Assembly (NCBI GenBank): GCA_900754515.1
Contig: CAAEDD010000123.1
Span: 1-21,212, forward strand
Length of the DNA stretch: 21,212 bases
Source of the DNA: an uncultured Oscillospiraceae bacterium
GTDB lineage: Bacteria; Bacillota; Clostridia; Oscillospirales; Oscillospiraceae
Reading direction: 5' to 3'
The notes beneath the pieces are model-generated. The model was not told the origin of the DNA. It was given only the letters and a program-made list of their open reading frames with translations, and ran no database searches. Below, piece after piece: positions 14,607 through 21,212 of the stretch (positions within the stretch are counted from its first letter, which is position 1; the number at the start of each line of letters is the position of its first letter). The translations under genes were made by a program, and so were the position numbers.

Positions 14607-17336
14607 TTATTTCTTCCTATTTTTGATAATGCGTATCTCCCTCTTGGCAGCATAGGGAAGAATGGCTTTCAGCTTATCCTCCGCCTTGTACATCTTGCTG
14701 CACTCCGGCATATCCCTGCGCAGATGGATGGCATCAAACTCACACTTGGTGGTACACAGGCCGCAGCCGATGCACTTGTTCTCGTCCACAACTGTGGCGC
14801 CGCAGCCCAGGCAGCGGGAGGCCTCTTTCCTGACCTGCTCCTCAGTAAAGGTGACCCGGTCGTTGGCAAAGCTCTTTGCCTTAGCTTTGTCGTGGGCTGG
14901 AACCTGGCGGGGTAAATTGTCAAAGCCCATAGGAACTATGGCCTGGGATTTGTCCAACTGAACAAATTTCCGCAGATTCCTGTGGATGCGCAGATCCTGG
15001 CCGGGCTGTACAAAGCGGTGTATTGACTCGGCTCCAACGCGGCCTGCGGCAATTGCGTCAATGGCGAATTTAGGTCCGGTGACAAAGTCGCCGCCGGCAA
15101 AGATATCCTTCTGAGCAGTCTGTGCCGTGACTTCATCCACGATGACAGTGCCCTTTTTTGTAAAGCTCATTGATTCCGTGGCAATGCCGCCCAAATCAAT
15201 AAGCTGGCCCACGGCACCAATGACACTGTCCACGGCTATTGTTTCAAACTTGCCGGTACCTACAGGCTTGCGGCGGCCGTCGGGCCCGGCTTCGCCAAGC
15301 TCCATAAGCTCCACTTTCACCGCGCTGACCTTGCCTTCGTTGCCGATGATCTCGGTGATATTTGTAAGGAAACGGAACTGTACGCCCTCTTCCATGGCTT
15401 CGGCCAGCTCCTCCTCGTCGGCGGGCATCTCACTCTGGCTGCGGCGGTAAAGCACATAGGTGTCTTTGGCACCCAAGCGCACGGCGGTGCGGCACACGTC
15501 CATGGCCACATTGCCGCCGCCAATGACGGCACACTTTTCGCCAATCTCAGGCTTTTCACCCAGATTTACACTGCGAAGAAAGTCCACGCCGCCGAACACA
15601 CCCTTAAGCTCCTCGCCGGGCACTCCAAGAGGTGCCGATTTCTGGGCACCGATAGCCAGGTAGAAGGCTTTGTATCCCTGCTCACGGAGCTGATCCAGAG
15701 TGACATCTTTGCCTACATCAACACCGCATTTGAACTCTACGCCCATCTGGCGCAGCACGTCTATCTCTGCATTGACAACGTCCTTTTCCAGACGGAAGGA
15801 TGGAATACCAAGAGTAAGCATGCCGCCGGGCACTGCGTTGCGGTCAAAGACGGTGACGTTTTCGTAACCCATCATGGCCAGGTAATAAGCACAGCTCATA
15901 CCGGCGGGACCTGCGCCTATAACGGCAATTTTCTCCGGGAACCTCTCAAAGTTGGGACGGAAGTTCTTAAGGGGCGGAACGTAGCGGCTTTCAGCCTTCA
16001 GCTCCTGTTCCGCAATAAATTTCTTGATTTCGTCTATGGCCACAGCTCTGTCCACATCACCGCGGGTACACTCTTCCTCGCAGCGACGGTTGCATATGCT
16101 GCCGCAGACGGCGGGGAATGGGTTGTCCTGCTTTATCAGCTTCAGAGCGTCCAGGTATCTGCCTTCAGCCGCCATTTTTATATAACCCTGAACGGCTATA
16201 TGTGCGGGGCAGGCAGTCTTGCAGGGGGCGGTGCCGGTGTCATAGCAGTTTATTTCATTGTCCTCTTTATAATTTGGACTCCACTTTTCCGGACCCCACT
16301 TCACCGAATCAGGCAGCTCATGCTTGGGATACTGGATAGGACCGCTCTTGGTGCACAGCTTTTGGCCCAGCTTTGCAGCACCTGCAGGACAGACTTCTAC
16401 GCACTTGCCGCAGGCTACGCAGTTTTGCGTGTCCACATGAGCTATGTAGGCACTGCGGGAGAGGTTGGGGGTATTGAAATACTGGGAAGTGCGCAGAGCA
16501 TAGCATACGCCGGTGGCGCAGTTACATATGCCGAATATCTTGTTCTCACCGTCAATATTGGTTATCTGATGCACATAGCCCAAATCTTCAGCCCGCTGGA
16601 TAATGGCCATGGCCTCTTCCTTGGTGATATATCTGCCTTTGTTAGTCTGACAGGTATAATCGGCAAACTCGCCCACGCCTATACACCAATCATCCATAAC
16701 GTCTCCGGAGCCGCGCCCCTGGAGGGTTTCGCTGCGCCTGCAGGAGCAGACACCTGCGGCTATGTGGCCTTCGTATTTATCCAGCCAATGGGATAAGTGC
16801 TCGATATCCAGGGACTGTGATTGGGCCGGAATCGCCTTCTCAACAGGTATAACATGCATACCTATGCCTGCCCCGCCGGGAGGTACCATGGGGGTAACGT
16901 GCTCCAGAGGCAGGAAGGACATACGTTCAAAGAAGCGGTTGACCTCCGGATTGGTTTCAGGTATGGTCTTGTGCATCAGCAGCATCTCCGCCGAACCGGG
17001 TACATACATGCAAAGCACATAGCGTTTGTTCTCTTCGGTCATGGGCAGGCCCTTTTCTCCCCAATGGAACTCAATAAGACCTACCACCGCCATCTCATGC
17101 AGCAGCTCTCTCAAGTGCTCCCTGTCTTTGCCGGTGGCCTTGACCAGTTCGTCCAGGGATATGGGTACCCTCTTTTTCATTTTCAGGGCCACTTCCACCA
17201 TCTCATCACTGAGCACATTGACCATGCCCCAGTATTCAGGGTCGTCTTCGGTTATCTTTGCTATACCCAGCTGCTGGGGTATCCTGTCGGTAATTTTCTT
17301 TCCCAGTTTAAATAAATTTTCTTTATTGGTAACCAT
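14607..17336 (-). CDS. GltD-like FAD/iron-sulfur oxidoreductase with extra N-terminal domains
   Basis: A 909-residue soluble flavoprotein. Residues 1-100 resemble a winged helix. Residues 190-285 form a Cys-rich domain (GVCSCRRSE, DWCIGVG, GICNCATGVC). A ferredoxin motif CVACGKCVEVCP lies at 306-317. A GltD/DPYD-type [4Fe-4S] helical domain lies at 364-425 (CKTACPAHI, CGSICNRRCEEEC). The FAD site GAGPAG is at 474-479, with a second Rossmann fold GGGNVAMDVCR near 600. A second ferredoxin region, CLGCG plus CIGCGLCTTKC, runs from 842. This resembles NADPH-dependent glutamate synthase small subunit or NfnB, but no GltB, NfnA or hydrogenase partner is nearby. It probably moves electrons between NAD(P)H and low-potential acceptors; the partner is unknown. 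AAAGGGGGA precedes the ATG. Confidence 0.88.
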   Translation of the reverse strand: MVTNKENLFKLGKKITDRIPQQLGIAKITEDDPEYWGMVNVLSDEMVEVALKMKKRVPISLDELVKATGKDREHLRELLHEMAVVGLIEFHWGEKGLPMTEENKRYVLCMYVPGSAEMLLMHKTIPETNPEVNRFFERMSFLPLEHVTPMVPPGGAGIGMHVIPVEKAIPAQSQSLDIEHLSHWLDKYEGHIAAGVCSCRRSETLQGRGSGDVMDDWCIGVGEFADYTCQTNKGRYITKEEAMAIIQRAEDLGYVHQITNIDGENKIFGICNCATGVCYALRTSQYFNTPNLSRSAYIAHVDTQNCVACGKCVEVCPAGAAKLGQKLCTKSGPIQYPKHELPDSVKWGPEKWSPNYKEDNEINCYDTGTAPCKTACPAHIAVQGYIKMAAEGRYLDALKLIKQDNPFPAVCGSICNRRCEEECTRGDVDRAVAIDEIKKFIAEQELKAESRYVPPLKNFRPNFERFPEKIAVIGAGPAGMSCAYYLAMMGYENVTVFDRNAVPGGMLTLGIPSFRLEKDVVNAEIDVLRQMGVEFKCGVDVGKDVTLDQLREQGYKAFYLAIGAQKSAPLGVPGEELKGVFGGVDFLRSVNLGEKPEIGEKCAVIGGGNVAMDVCRTAVRLGAKDTYVLYRRSQSEMPADEEELAEAMEEGVQFRFLTNITEIIGNEGKVSAVKVELMELGEAGPDGRRKPVGTGKFETIAVDSVIGAVGQLIDLGGIATESMSFTKKGTVIVDEVTAQTAQKDIFAGGDFVTGPKFAIDAIAAGRVGAESIHRFVQPGQDLRIHRNLRKFVQLDKSQAIVPMGFDNLPRQVPAHDKAKAKSFANDRVTFTEEQVRKEASRCLGCGATVVDENKCIGCGLCTTKCEFDAIHLRRDMPECSKMYKAEDKLKAILPYAAKREIRIIKNRKK

Positions 17337-17385
17337 TGTGTTCCCCCTTTATTTCAGTTCCTGCTTTAGTGGCTATACTGATAAA

Positions 17386-17414
17386 ATCATAGCACATTAT
17401 GTGCATGTTGTCAC
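17386..17414 (-). promoter_or_regulatory. Promoter of the oxidoreductase gene
   Basis: Minus-strand GTGACA (17414-17409, five of six), a 17-nt spacer and TATGAT (17391-17386, five of six), with TG one base before the -10 (extended -10). The start would be near 17379. Confidence 0.72.
17392..17404. promoter_or_regulatory. Palindrome in the oxidoreductase promoter spacer
   Basis: GCACAT-T-ATGTGC is a perfect 13-bp inverted repeat lying wholly between the -35 and -10, a position typical of a repressor site. Part of it recurs as ATGCACA at 17451-17457, about 51 bp away. Confidence 0.45.
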
Positions 17415-17491
17415 GCAATTTTCAATAATAATATAACAATTTTTACACTTATGCACAATTTGTCAAAATAATATCGTTTATGAAAATACAC

Positions 17492-17520
17492 TTGTATTTT
17501 TCCCGCGGACGGATTATCAT
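17492..17520 (+). promoter_or_regulatory. Candidate promoter of the ACT-cysteine desulfidase operon
   Basis: TTGTAT (17492-17497), a 17-bp spacer and TATCAT (17515-17520, five of six) lie 38 bp before the ACT gene start. The -35 is weak (three of six). Confidence 0.38.
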
Positions 17521-17557
17521 ATATTTGAATAAGAATACAAGCAAGAGGAGAAGCAGG

Positions 17558-17995
17558 ATGCTGGATAATTATCTTATAATCCACAAAAGTATTTTGCCGG
17601 AGTATTATGAAAAAGTGCTTCAGGCCCGACGGCTGCTGGAAGAGGGAAAGGTGCATGAGGTGAGCCAGGCGGTGAAGCAGGTGGGCATTTCACGCAGCAC
17701 CTACTACAAGTATAAGGACTATATACTGGAGCCTACGGACATTGCAGGGGGGAGGAAAGCAGTGCTGTCCATGATGCTGACTCATGAACCGGGTGTTCTC
17801 AGCGCCTTGCTTATGGAAATTTCCCAGGTGGGATGCAGCGTTCTGACTATTACACAGAGTCTGCCCATCAGGGGCAAGGCCAGTGTCACCATTTCTCTGG
17901 ATATCAGCAACATGTCCACTACTCTTACGGAGCTTTTGCAGAAGATAGAGCACACTTCCGGAGTGGAGCAGGCGAGGCTTGTAGCCGTGGAGTGA
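17558..17995 (+). CDS. ACT domain protein, UPF0735/PheB type
   Basis: 145 residues, the usual size for this family. Residues 1-60 hold a helix-turn-helix-like region, EVSQAVKQVGISRSTYYKYKD (34-54), and residues 68-145 an ACT domain (LSMMLTHEPGVLSALLMEISQVGCSVLTI), a fold that usually binds an amino acid. The ATG at 17558 follows AGGAG (17546-17550) with 7 nt spacing; an upstream in-frame ATG lies in the promoter region and lacks a ribosome site. The cysteine desulfidase gene follows after 39 bp. A reasonable inference is an amino-acid-sensing regulator of that operon, perhaps also of the divergent oxidoreductase, but the family's function is not settled. Confidence 0.9.
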   Translation: MLDNYLIIHKSILPEYYEKVLQARRLLEEGKVHEVSQAVKQVGISRSTYYKYKDYILEPTDIAGGRKAVLSMMLTHEPGVLSALLMEISQVGCSVLTITQSLPIRGKASVTISLDISNMSTTLTELLQKIEHTSGVEQARLVAVE

Positions 17996-18034
17996 GCACC
18001 AGTGCCTTTATCAGGTTTAGAGGAGGAAAAAAAC

Positions 18035-19321
18035 ATGAACAGAAACGAAAGAGAATATAAAAACTATGTGTCCATACTTAAAGAGGAACTGCTGCCCGCC
18101 ATGGGCTGTACGGAACCGGTAGCCGTGGCTTATGCCGCAGCCAAGGCCAGGGATGTACTGGGATGCTTACCGGAGCGATGTAAACTCTATGTCAGCGGCA
18201 ACATAATCAAGAACGTCAAAAGTGTGGTAGTGCCAAACACCGGCGGATTGAAAGGCCTGAAGGCCGCAGCTGCCGCCGGAATAGTGGCAGGCAAGGCAGA
18301 ACTCCAAATGAGCGTTATTGCCGAAACGGACCCAAAGGATATACCTAATATACAAAAGTATATAGACGAGCATGAGATACTTATAGAGCGCAAAGAAGGC
18401 GGCAGCGCCCTGTATATCGAGGTTATCCTGGAGGGCGGCGGACATAGCAGCAAGGCCGTTATCAGCGACTATCATACCAATATCATCCTGCTGGAAAAGG
18501 ACGGGGAAGTGGTATTTCAAAAGGAGCCTGAGCTGCGCTCCAGCTTTGCTTCAGACCACAGTCTCATGAGTCTGGAGGGCATGTGGGACTTTATAAATAC
18601 TGTGGAGATAGAGGATATAAGTGATTTGCTGGACAGCCAGATTAATTGCAACAGCGCTATTTCCAGAGAGGGTTTGGAAAAACCTTGGGGTGCCCAGATA
18701 GGTCGTATCCTCCTGAGCACTGCCAGCGATACAAAGACCAGAGCCATGGCCAGAGCTGCTGCCGGTTCCGACGCCCGTATGAGCGGCTGTGAAAAGCCGG
18801 TTGTCATCGTAGGCGGCAGCGGGAACCAAGGACTAACCGTCACCATGCCGGTGCTGGAATACGCAGAGCGACTGGGCAGCAGCCGTGAGCAGGTATACAG
18901 GGCCTTGGCCCTGGCAAACCTTATGGCTGTGTATCTCAAAAAGGATATCGGTCGATTGTCTGCCTATTGCACCGCGGTCACTGCCGGTGTTGGAGCAGGC
19001 TGCGCTGTGGCATATCTGGACGGCGGTAGTCTGGAGGCTGTGCGCCACACAATAGTCAACGATTTGGCAGTTCTTTCCGGCATGTTCTGCGATGGGGCCA
19101 AGCCATCCTGTGCAGCAAAGGTGGCAAACTCCGTTGGAGCGGGCATCATGGGTTATGAGATGTACAAGAACGGCCAGAGCTTCAATGGGGGAGATGGATT
19201 CCTCCAGTCCTCTGCCGATGATACCATTGATGCAGTTGCAGAGATTGCCAGAGAGGCCATGTCCGAGACTGACAAAAAGATACTGGATATCATGGTGTCC
19301 AGCTCCAATAAGGAGCAGTAA
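18035..19321 (+). CDS. L-cysteine desulfidase / serine dehydratase alpha family (UPF0597)
   Basis: Cytoplasmic [4Fe-4S] enzyme family that breaks L-cysteine into pyruvate, ammonia and sulfide (CyuA in E. coli, MJ1025 in Methanocaldococcus). Its 428 residues match the family. AMGCTEP (23-28, Cys25), TAGVGAGCAVA with Cys323, and FCDGAKPSC (351-359, Cys352 and Cys359) carry the likely cluster ligands. NTGG near 68 and VGGSGNQG (259-266) are the conserved glycine motifs. The ATG at 18035 is set by AGGAGG (18021-18026); a GTG 33 bp upstream has no such site. Cotranscribed with the ACT gene. Serine or threonine as substrate cannot be excluded, but the fused-length, PLP-free architecture favours cysteine. 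Confidence 0.9.
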   Translation: MNRNEREYKNYVSILKEELLPAMGCTEPVAVAYAAAKARDVLGCLPERCKLYVSGNIIKNVKSVVVPNTGGLKGLKAAAAAGIVAGKAELQMSVIAETDPKDIPNIQKYIDEHEILIERKEGGSALYIEVILEGGGHSSKAVISDYHTNIILLEKDGEVVFQKEPELRSSFASDHSLMSLEGMWDFINTVEIEDISDLLDSQINCNSAISREGLEKPWGAQIGRILLSTASDTKTRAMARAAAGSDARMSGCEKPVVIVGGSGNQGLTVTMPVLEYAERLGSSREQVYRALALANLMAVYLKKDIGRLSAYCTAVTAGVGAGCAVAYLDGGSLEAVRHTIVNDLAVLSGMFCDGAKPSCAAKVANSVGAGIMGYEMYKNGQSFNGGDGFLQSSADDTIDAVAEIAREAMSETDKKILDIMVSSSNKEQ

Positions 19322-19379
19322 ATCTATTGCCCCCGAGCACAGAGAGATCTCCGGAATGCAGGGGCCTTGATTCAATATA

Positions 19380-19426
19380 AAAATTACCCGTCTGGAATCC
19401 GTATCGCGTTCCAGACGGGTAATTTT
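19380..19426. terminator. Bidirectional terminator after the desulfidase gene
   Basis: An 18-bp perfect stem (19380-19397 with 19409-19426), arms starting AAAATTACCCGTC, has an 11-nt loop. The arm ends supply T4 on the plus strand and T5 on the minus strand. It separates the convergent desulfidase and DUF3784 genes. Confidence 0.78.
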
Positions 19427-19485
19427 ATCCTCAATGTTTAATGTTATGTAAACTTAAATGAAAAGACCTAGGGAAATGAGGGAGT

Positions 19486-19824
19486 TCATCTTTTTGCTTT
19501 GGTGTTGGAATATATAACGGTGGCCACGGCAGCAGCCAAGATCACGGCGGCAGAAGCCAGACCATAAGGGAGCATTTCTGCTTCCGACATCGTTCCGGTT
19601 TCTACCCGGTATCCAAGCCAGGCCAGGACACACATCATCACACAGCAGAGCAGACATAATAATCCCACCGCCCGGCACAGTTTCTTTTCATCGTATTTGT
19701 CTCGTTCATTCTGAGAGGCGGTGTTGTAGCCGGCAATGAGCCAGGAGCCCTTGCCGTTGAGGAGAAAAAGGGACATGATTAAAAACAGCAGAGCCATAAC
19801 AATAAGGATTATTACACCTGTCAT
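19486..19824 (-). CDS. DUF3784 family membrane protein
   Basis: 112 residues with three hydrophobic segments: about 3-22, 53-71 and 86-105. GKGSWLIAGYNTASQNERDKYDEKKLCR (24-51) is the signature I associate with DUF3784, a small membrane family of unknown function common in Clostridia. The ATG at 19824 follows GAGGAGG about 8 nt upstream. The frame continues upstream to other ATGs but that stretch crosses a terminator hairpin and is not coding. It is separated from the deacetylase gene by that hairpin, so it probably has its own promoter. Confidence 0.85.
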   Translation of the reverse strand: MTGVIILIVMALLFLIMSLFLLNGKGSWLIAGYNTASQNERDKYDEKKLCRAVGLLCLLCCVMMCVLAWLGYRVETGTMSEAEMLPYGLASAAVILAAAVATVIYSNTKAKR

Positions 19825-19954
19825 TAAAAAAACCTCCTCTGCCCCATTGGTTGGGGGACTATATACAAGGTGACTATCTGATGGCATATTACCATGACAA
19901 GGGAGTAAAATCAACAGCTCGCTTGCCTGAACAATTGTGCCGTAAATTATGGAA

Positions 19955-19983
19955 ACAGGCAGCAGAAAAAATCTGCTGCCTGT
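19955..19983 (-). terminator. Terminator after the deacetylase gene
   Basis: ACAGGCAGCAGA (19955-19966) and TCTGCTGCCTGT (19972-19983) form a perfect 12-bp stem with a 5-nt loop. It lies 8 bp past the leftward stop codon. The downstream sequence is only moderately T-rich. Confidence 0.65.
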
Positions 19984-19990
19984 GACATGT

Positions 19991-20767
19991 TTATGTAGCC
20001 GGACATTGACGGCCGGTATTGTCAATCATTGTTTTGCCGCTGAGAAGTATTTTGGATATGGGTACAATCTTGTAGCCGTCTGCTATGAGAGATTCAATGA
20101 TTCCCGGCAGAGCCTCAGGAGTGTTTTCCGCCGCATTGTGGAAAAGAACTATGCTGCCTGGCTGTACTTTATCCAGCACCCGTCCCTGTATTTCCTGAGC
20201 GGATATGCCTTTCCAGTCCAGACTGTCCACATCCCACTGCACGGCGGTCATACCCATGGAAGTTACCGAGCTTATCACATGGTCATCATACTCTCCGTAG
20301 GGGCAGCGGAATAGGGTGGGGGTAACACCGGTGACGGCGGCTATCTTCTCGTTGCAGGCGGTGATGTCTGCCACTATTTCCTCACTGCTTAGCTGAGAGA
20401 AATGGGCGTGGGTGGAGGAGTGGTTCATCACCTCATTGCCATTGTCGGCAAGAGCCTTCACCGACTCCGGATATTTATCTACCCAGTCGCCAACCACGAA
20501 GAAGGTGGCGTTTATTTGATACTTGTTAAGTATGTCTATCAGTGTCTGGGTGTCTTCATTACCCCAGGCGGCGTCGAAGGAAATGGCCACCACCTTTTCG
20601 TCCCGCTGCACGGAATAGACCGGCAGCTGGCGGGATGAGGCAGAGGCCCCAACCAGGGCCGGGTTGTTCACGGTCCAGAAAATCAGCACCACCGCCAATA
20701 TCATACCTATGCCCGAAAGGGCGCCTCTGTGTCTTCCTACGAATCCTTTCAAGTCCAACAAGCGCAT
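19991..20767 (-). CDS. PdaB-like polysaccharide deacetylase (NodB fold)
   Basis: 258 residues with one N-terminal membrane anchor (about 17-34) and a NodB domain outside the membrane (57-245). This fold removes acetyl groups from cell-wall sugars. Motifs: SFDAAWG (63-69, catalytic Asp65; the second Asp of the usual FDD is Ala66), HSSTH (116-120, metal His116 and His120), RCPYGEYD (154-161), WDVDSLDW (178-185) and LFHN (208-211, His210). SFDAAWG plus the anchor resembles the sporulation protein PdaB, so a role in spore cortex formation is likely. AGGAG (20774-20770) is only 2 nt from this ATG but 8 nt from a TTG at 20761, so translation may start two codons later. Confidence 0.9.
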   Translation of the reverse strand: MRLLDLKGFVGRHRGALSGIGMILAVVLIFWTVNNPALVGASASSRQLPVYSVQRDEKVVAISFDAAWGNEDTQTLIDILNKYQINATFFVVGDWVDKYPESVKALADNGNEVMNHSSTHAHFSQLSSEEIVADITACNEKIAAVTGVTPTLFRCPYGEYDDHVISSVTSMGMTAVQWDVDSLDWKGISAQEIQGRVLDKVQPGSIVLFHNAAENTPEALPGIIESLIADGYKIVPISKILLSGKTMIDNTGRQCPAT

Positions 20768-20831
20768 CACTCCTTTTTGTACATCCTATGACAAGCAAGC
20801 GCCGGATATTATTGGACAGGGAAGAACTTAA

Positions 20832-20861
20832 AATATGCCGTTCCAGAAAAAGTAAGGTCAA
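20832..20861 (-). promoter_or_regulatory. Possible promoter of the deacetylase gene
   Basis: Minus-strand TTGACC (20861-20856, five of six), an 18-nt spacer and CATATT (20837-20832, four of six). If the gene is sporulation-specific a sigma-G promoter would be expected instead, and I see no clear match to one. Confidence 0.3.
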
Positions 20862-20998
20862 CCCAGAGAGGTCTGCTTTACTTCAAATTCTGGCTGGAAG
20901 TAAGGAAAGAGGAATAGGCTTTTGTTCTTAGGCGAGGGAATTGCCAATATTGCAGATAATGAGTTTTTCCCACTTGGACATCCATAAGCCCTATTCTG

Positions 20999-21175
20999 TC
21001 AGACCTTGTTTCTCATTACCCTGACTTCGTCCAGCTTGCCGTAGTAGTAATTGAGAGCATTATCCATGGAGTATTTTGCCACAAGATAATCAGAGGTTTC
21101 GGAATAATATCCGCTGTGGGGAGTGAGAAGGACGTTGTATCCAGAATTATGATAAAAATTTTGAGGAACTGAGCG
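20999..21175 (-). pseudogene. C-terminal remnant of a D-2-hydroxyacid dehydrogenase
   Basis: The minus strand encodes 58 residues ending at a TGA at 21001-20999. NVLLTPHSGYYSETSDYL, with the catalytic-type His in TPH, and about 35 further residues match the C-terminal end of D-isomer-specific 2-hydroxyacid dehydrogenases (SerA/lactate dehydrogenase superfamily, NAD-dependent). Going upstream the frame meets TGA at 21178-21176, and no frame beyond it shows the expected GAxLDVxxxEP block at the normal distance. No start codon with a ribosome site is visible in the fragment. It is therefore probably a decayed or frameshifted gene, though only 37 bases upstream of the stop can be seen. The stretch 20771-20998 holds no gene that I recognise. 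Confidence 0.6.
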
Positions 21176-21212
21176 TCAGTGCTGCTCTTCGGGCGGAGCG
21201 GATTGCCTGCCA

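Noticed and set aside
18002..18034. GTG start for the cysteine desulfidase
   Set aside because: No ribosome site precedes it, while AGGAGG is ideally placed for the ATG at 18035, which gives the family's normal N-terminus.
19825..20025. N-terminal extension of the DUF3784 protein
   Set aside because: The extension crosses a 12-bp terminator hairpin and overlaps the end of the deacetylase gene; a strong ribosome site serves the ATG at 19824.
20780..20830. Sigma-G promoter before the PdaB-like gene (CAATAAT ... CATAGGA)
   Set aside because: The -10 resemblance is partial and the spacing is 19 bp, too long for a confident call.
1..21212. Mobile elements, CRISPR arrays or riboswitches
   Set aside because: No transposase, integrase, terminal inverted repeats, regular spaced repeats or leader folds with recognisable aptamer motifs were seen. 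All long inverted repeats sit at gene ends as terminators.

Overview
The window reads as chromosomal DNA from a spore-forming, anaerobic Bacillota, probably a gut Clostridia of the Oscillospiraceae type. This is inferred from the gene families: a UPF0735/PheB-like ACT protein, DUF3784, a PdaB-like deacetylase, a cysteine desulfidase of the CyuA type and a GltD-like iron-sulfur flavoprotein. Strong AGGAGG ribosome sites, TTG/GTG starts and moderately GC-rich coding sequence with many ATA codons agree. No phage genes, transposases, CRISPR arrays or rRNA genes are seen.

Layout. Bases 1-7015 hold housekeeping genes: the 3' part of alaS and a HIT-family hydrolase, closed by a terminator; then comEC, holA and an RNase M5-like Toprim gene, tightly packed. 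A convergent small membrane protein overlaps the last of these. Bases 7130-8740 hold a leftward M50-type membrane metallopeptidase and a leftward tRNA-Arg(CCU) with its own promoter and terminator. Bases 8742-11657 encode a 971-residue fused ABC ATPase-permease with a very large extracellular insert.

Bases 11690-14569 form the most interesting block, a thiol-redox module. It contains thioredoxin (trxA), a Crp/Fnr-family regulator on the opposite strand, and a rightward operon of a small two-cysteine membrane protein (DUF6132-like), CcdA and a membrane-anchored TlpA/ResA-like thioredoxin. Both trxA and the ccdA operon have a perfect GTGA-N5-TCAC palindrome. In both, its centre lies exactly 29 bp upstream of a perfect TATAAT box and it touches a weak -35. 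This matches activation from about position -41. The regulator's recognition helix has the Arg-Glu...Arg pattern that reads GTGA in E. coli CRP. I infer that it activates both transcription units, coupling cytoplasmic thioredoxin to electron export through CcdA to TlpA.

Bases 14607-19321 hold a leftward 909-residue iron-sulfur/FAD oxidoreductase and, divergently, an ACT-domain protein followed by a [4Fe-4S] L-cysteine desulfidase (serine dehydratase alpha family). Bases 19486-20767 hold a leftward DUF3784 membrane protein and a PdaB-like polysaccharide deacetylase. The right edge (20999-21175) carries only the C-terminal end of a D-2-hydroxyacid dehydrogenase. Its frame is interrupted by a stop, so it looks like a decayed remnant.
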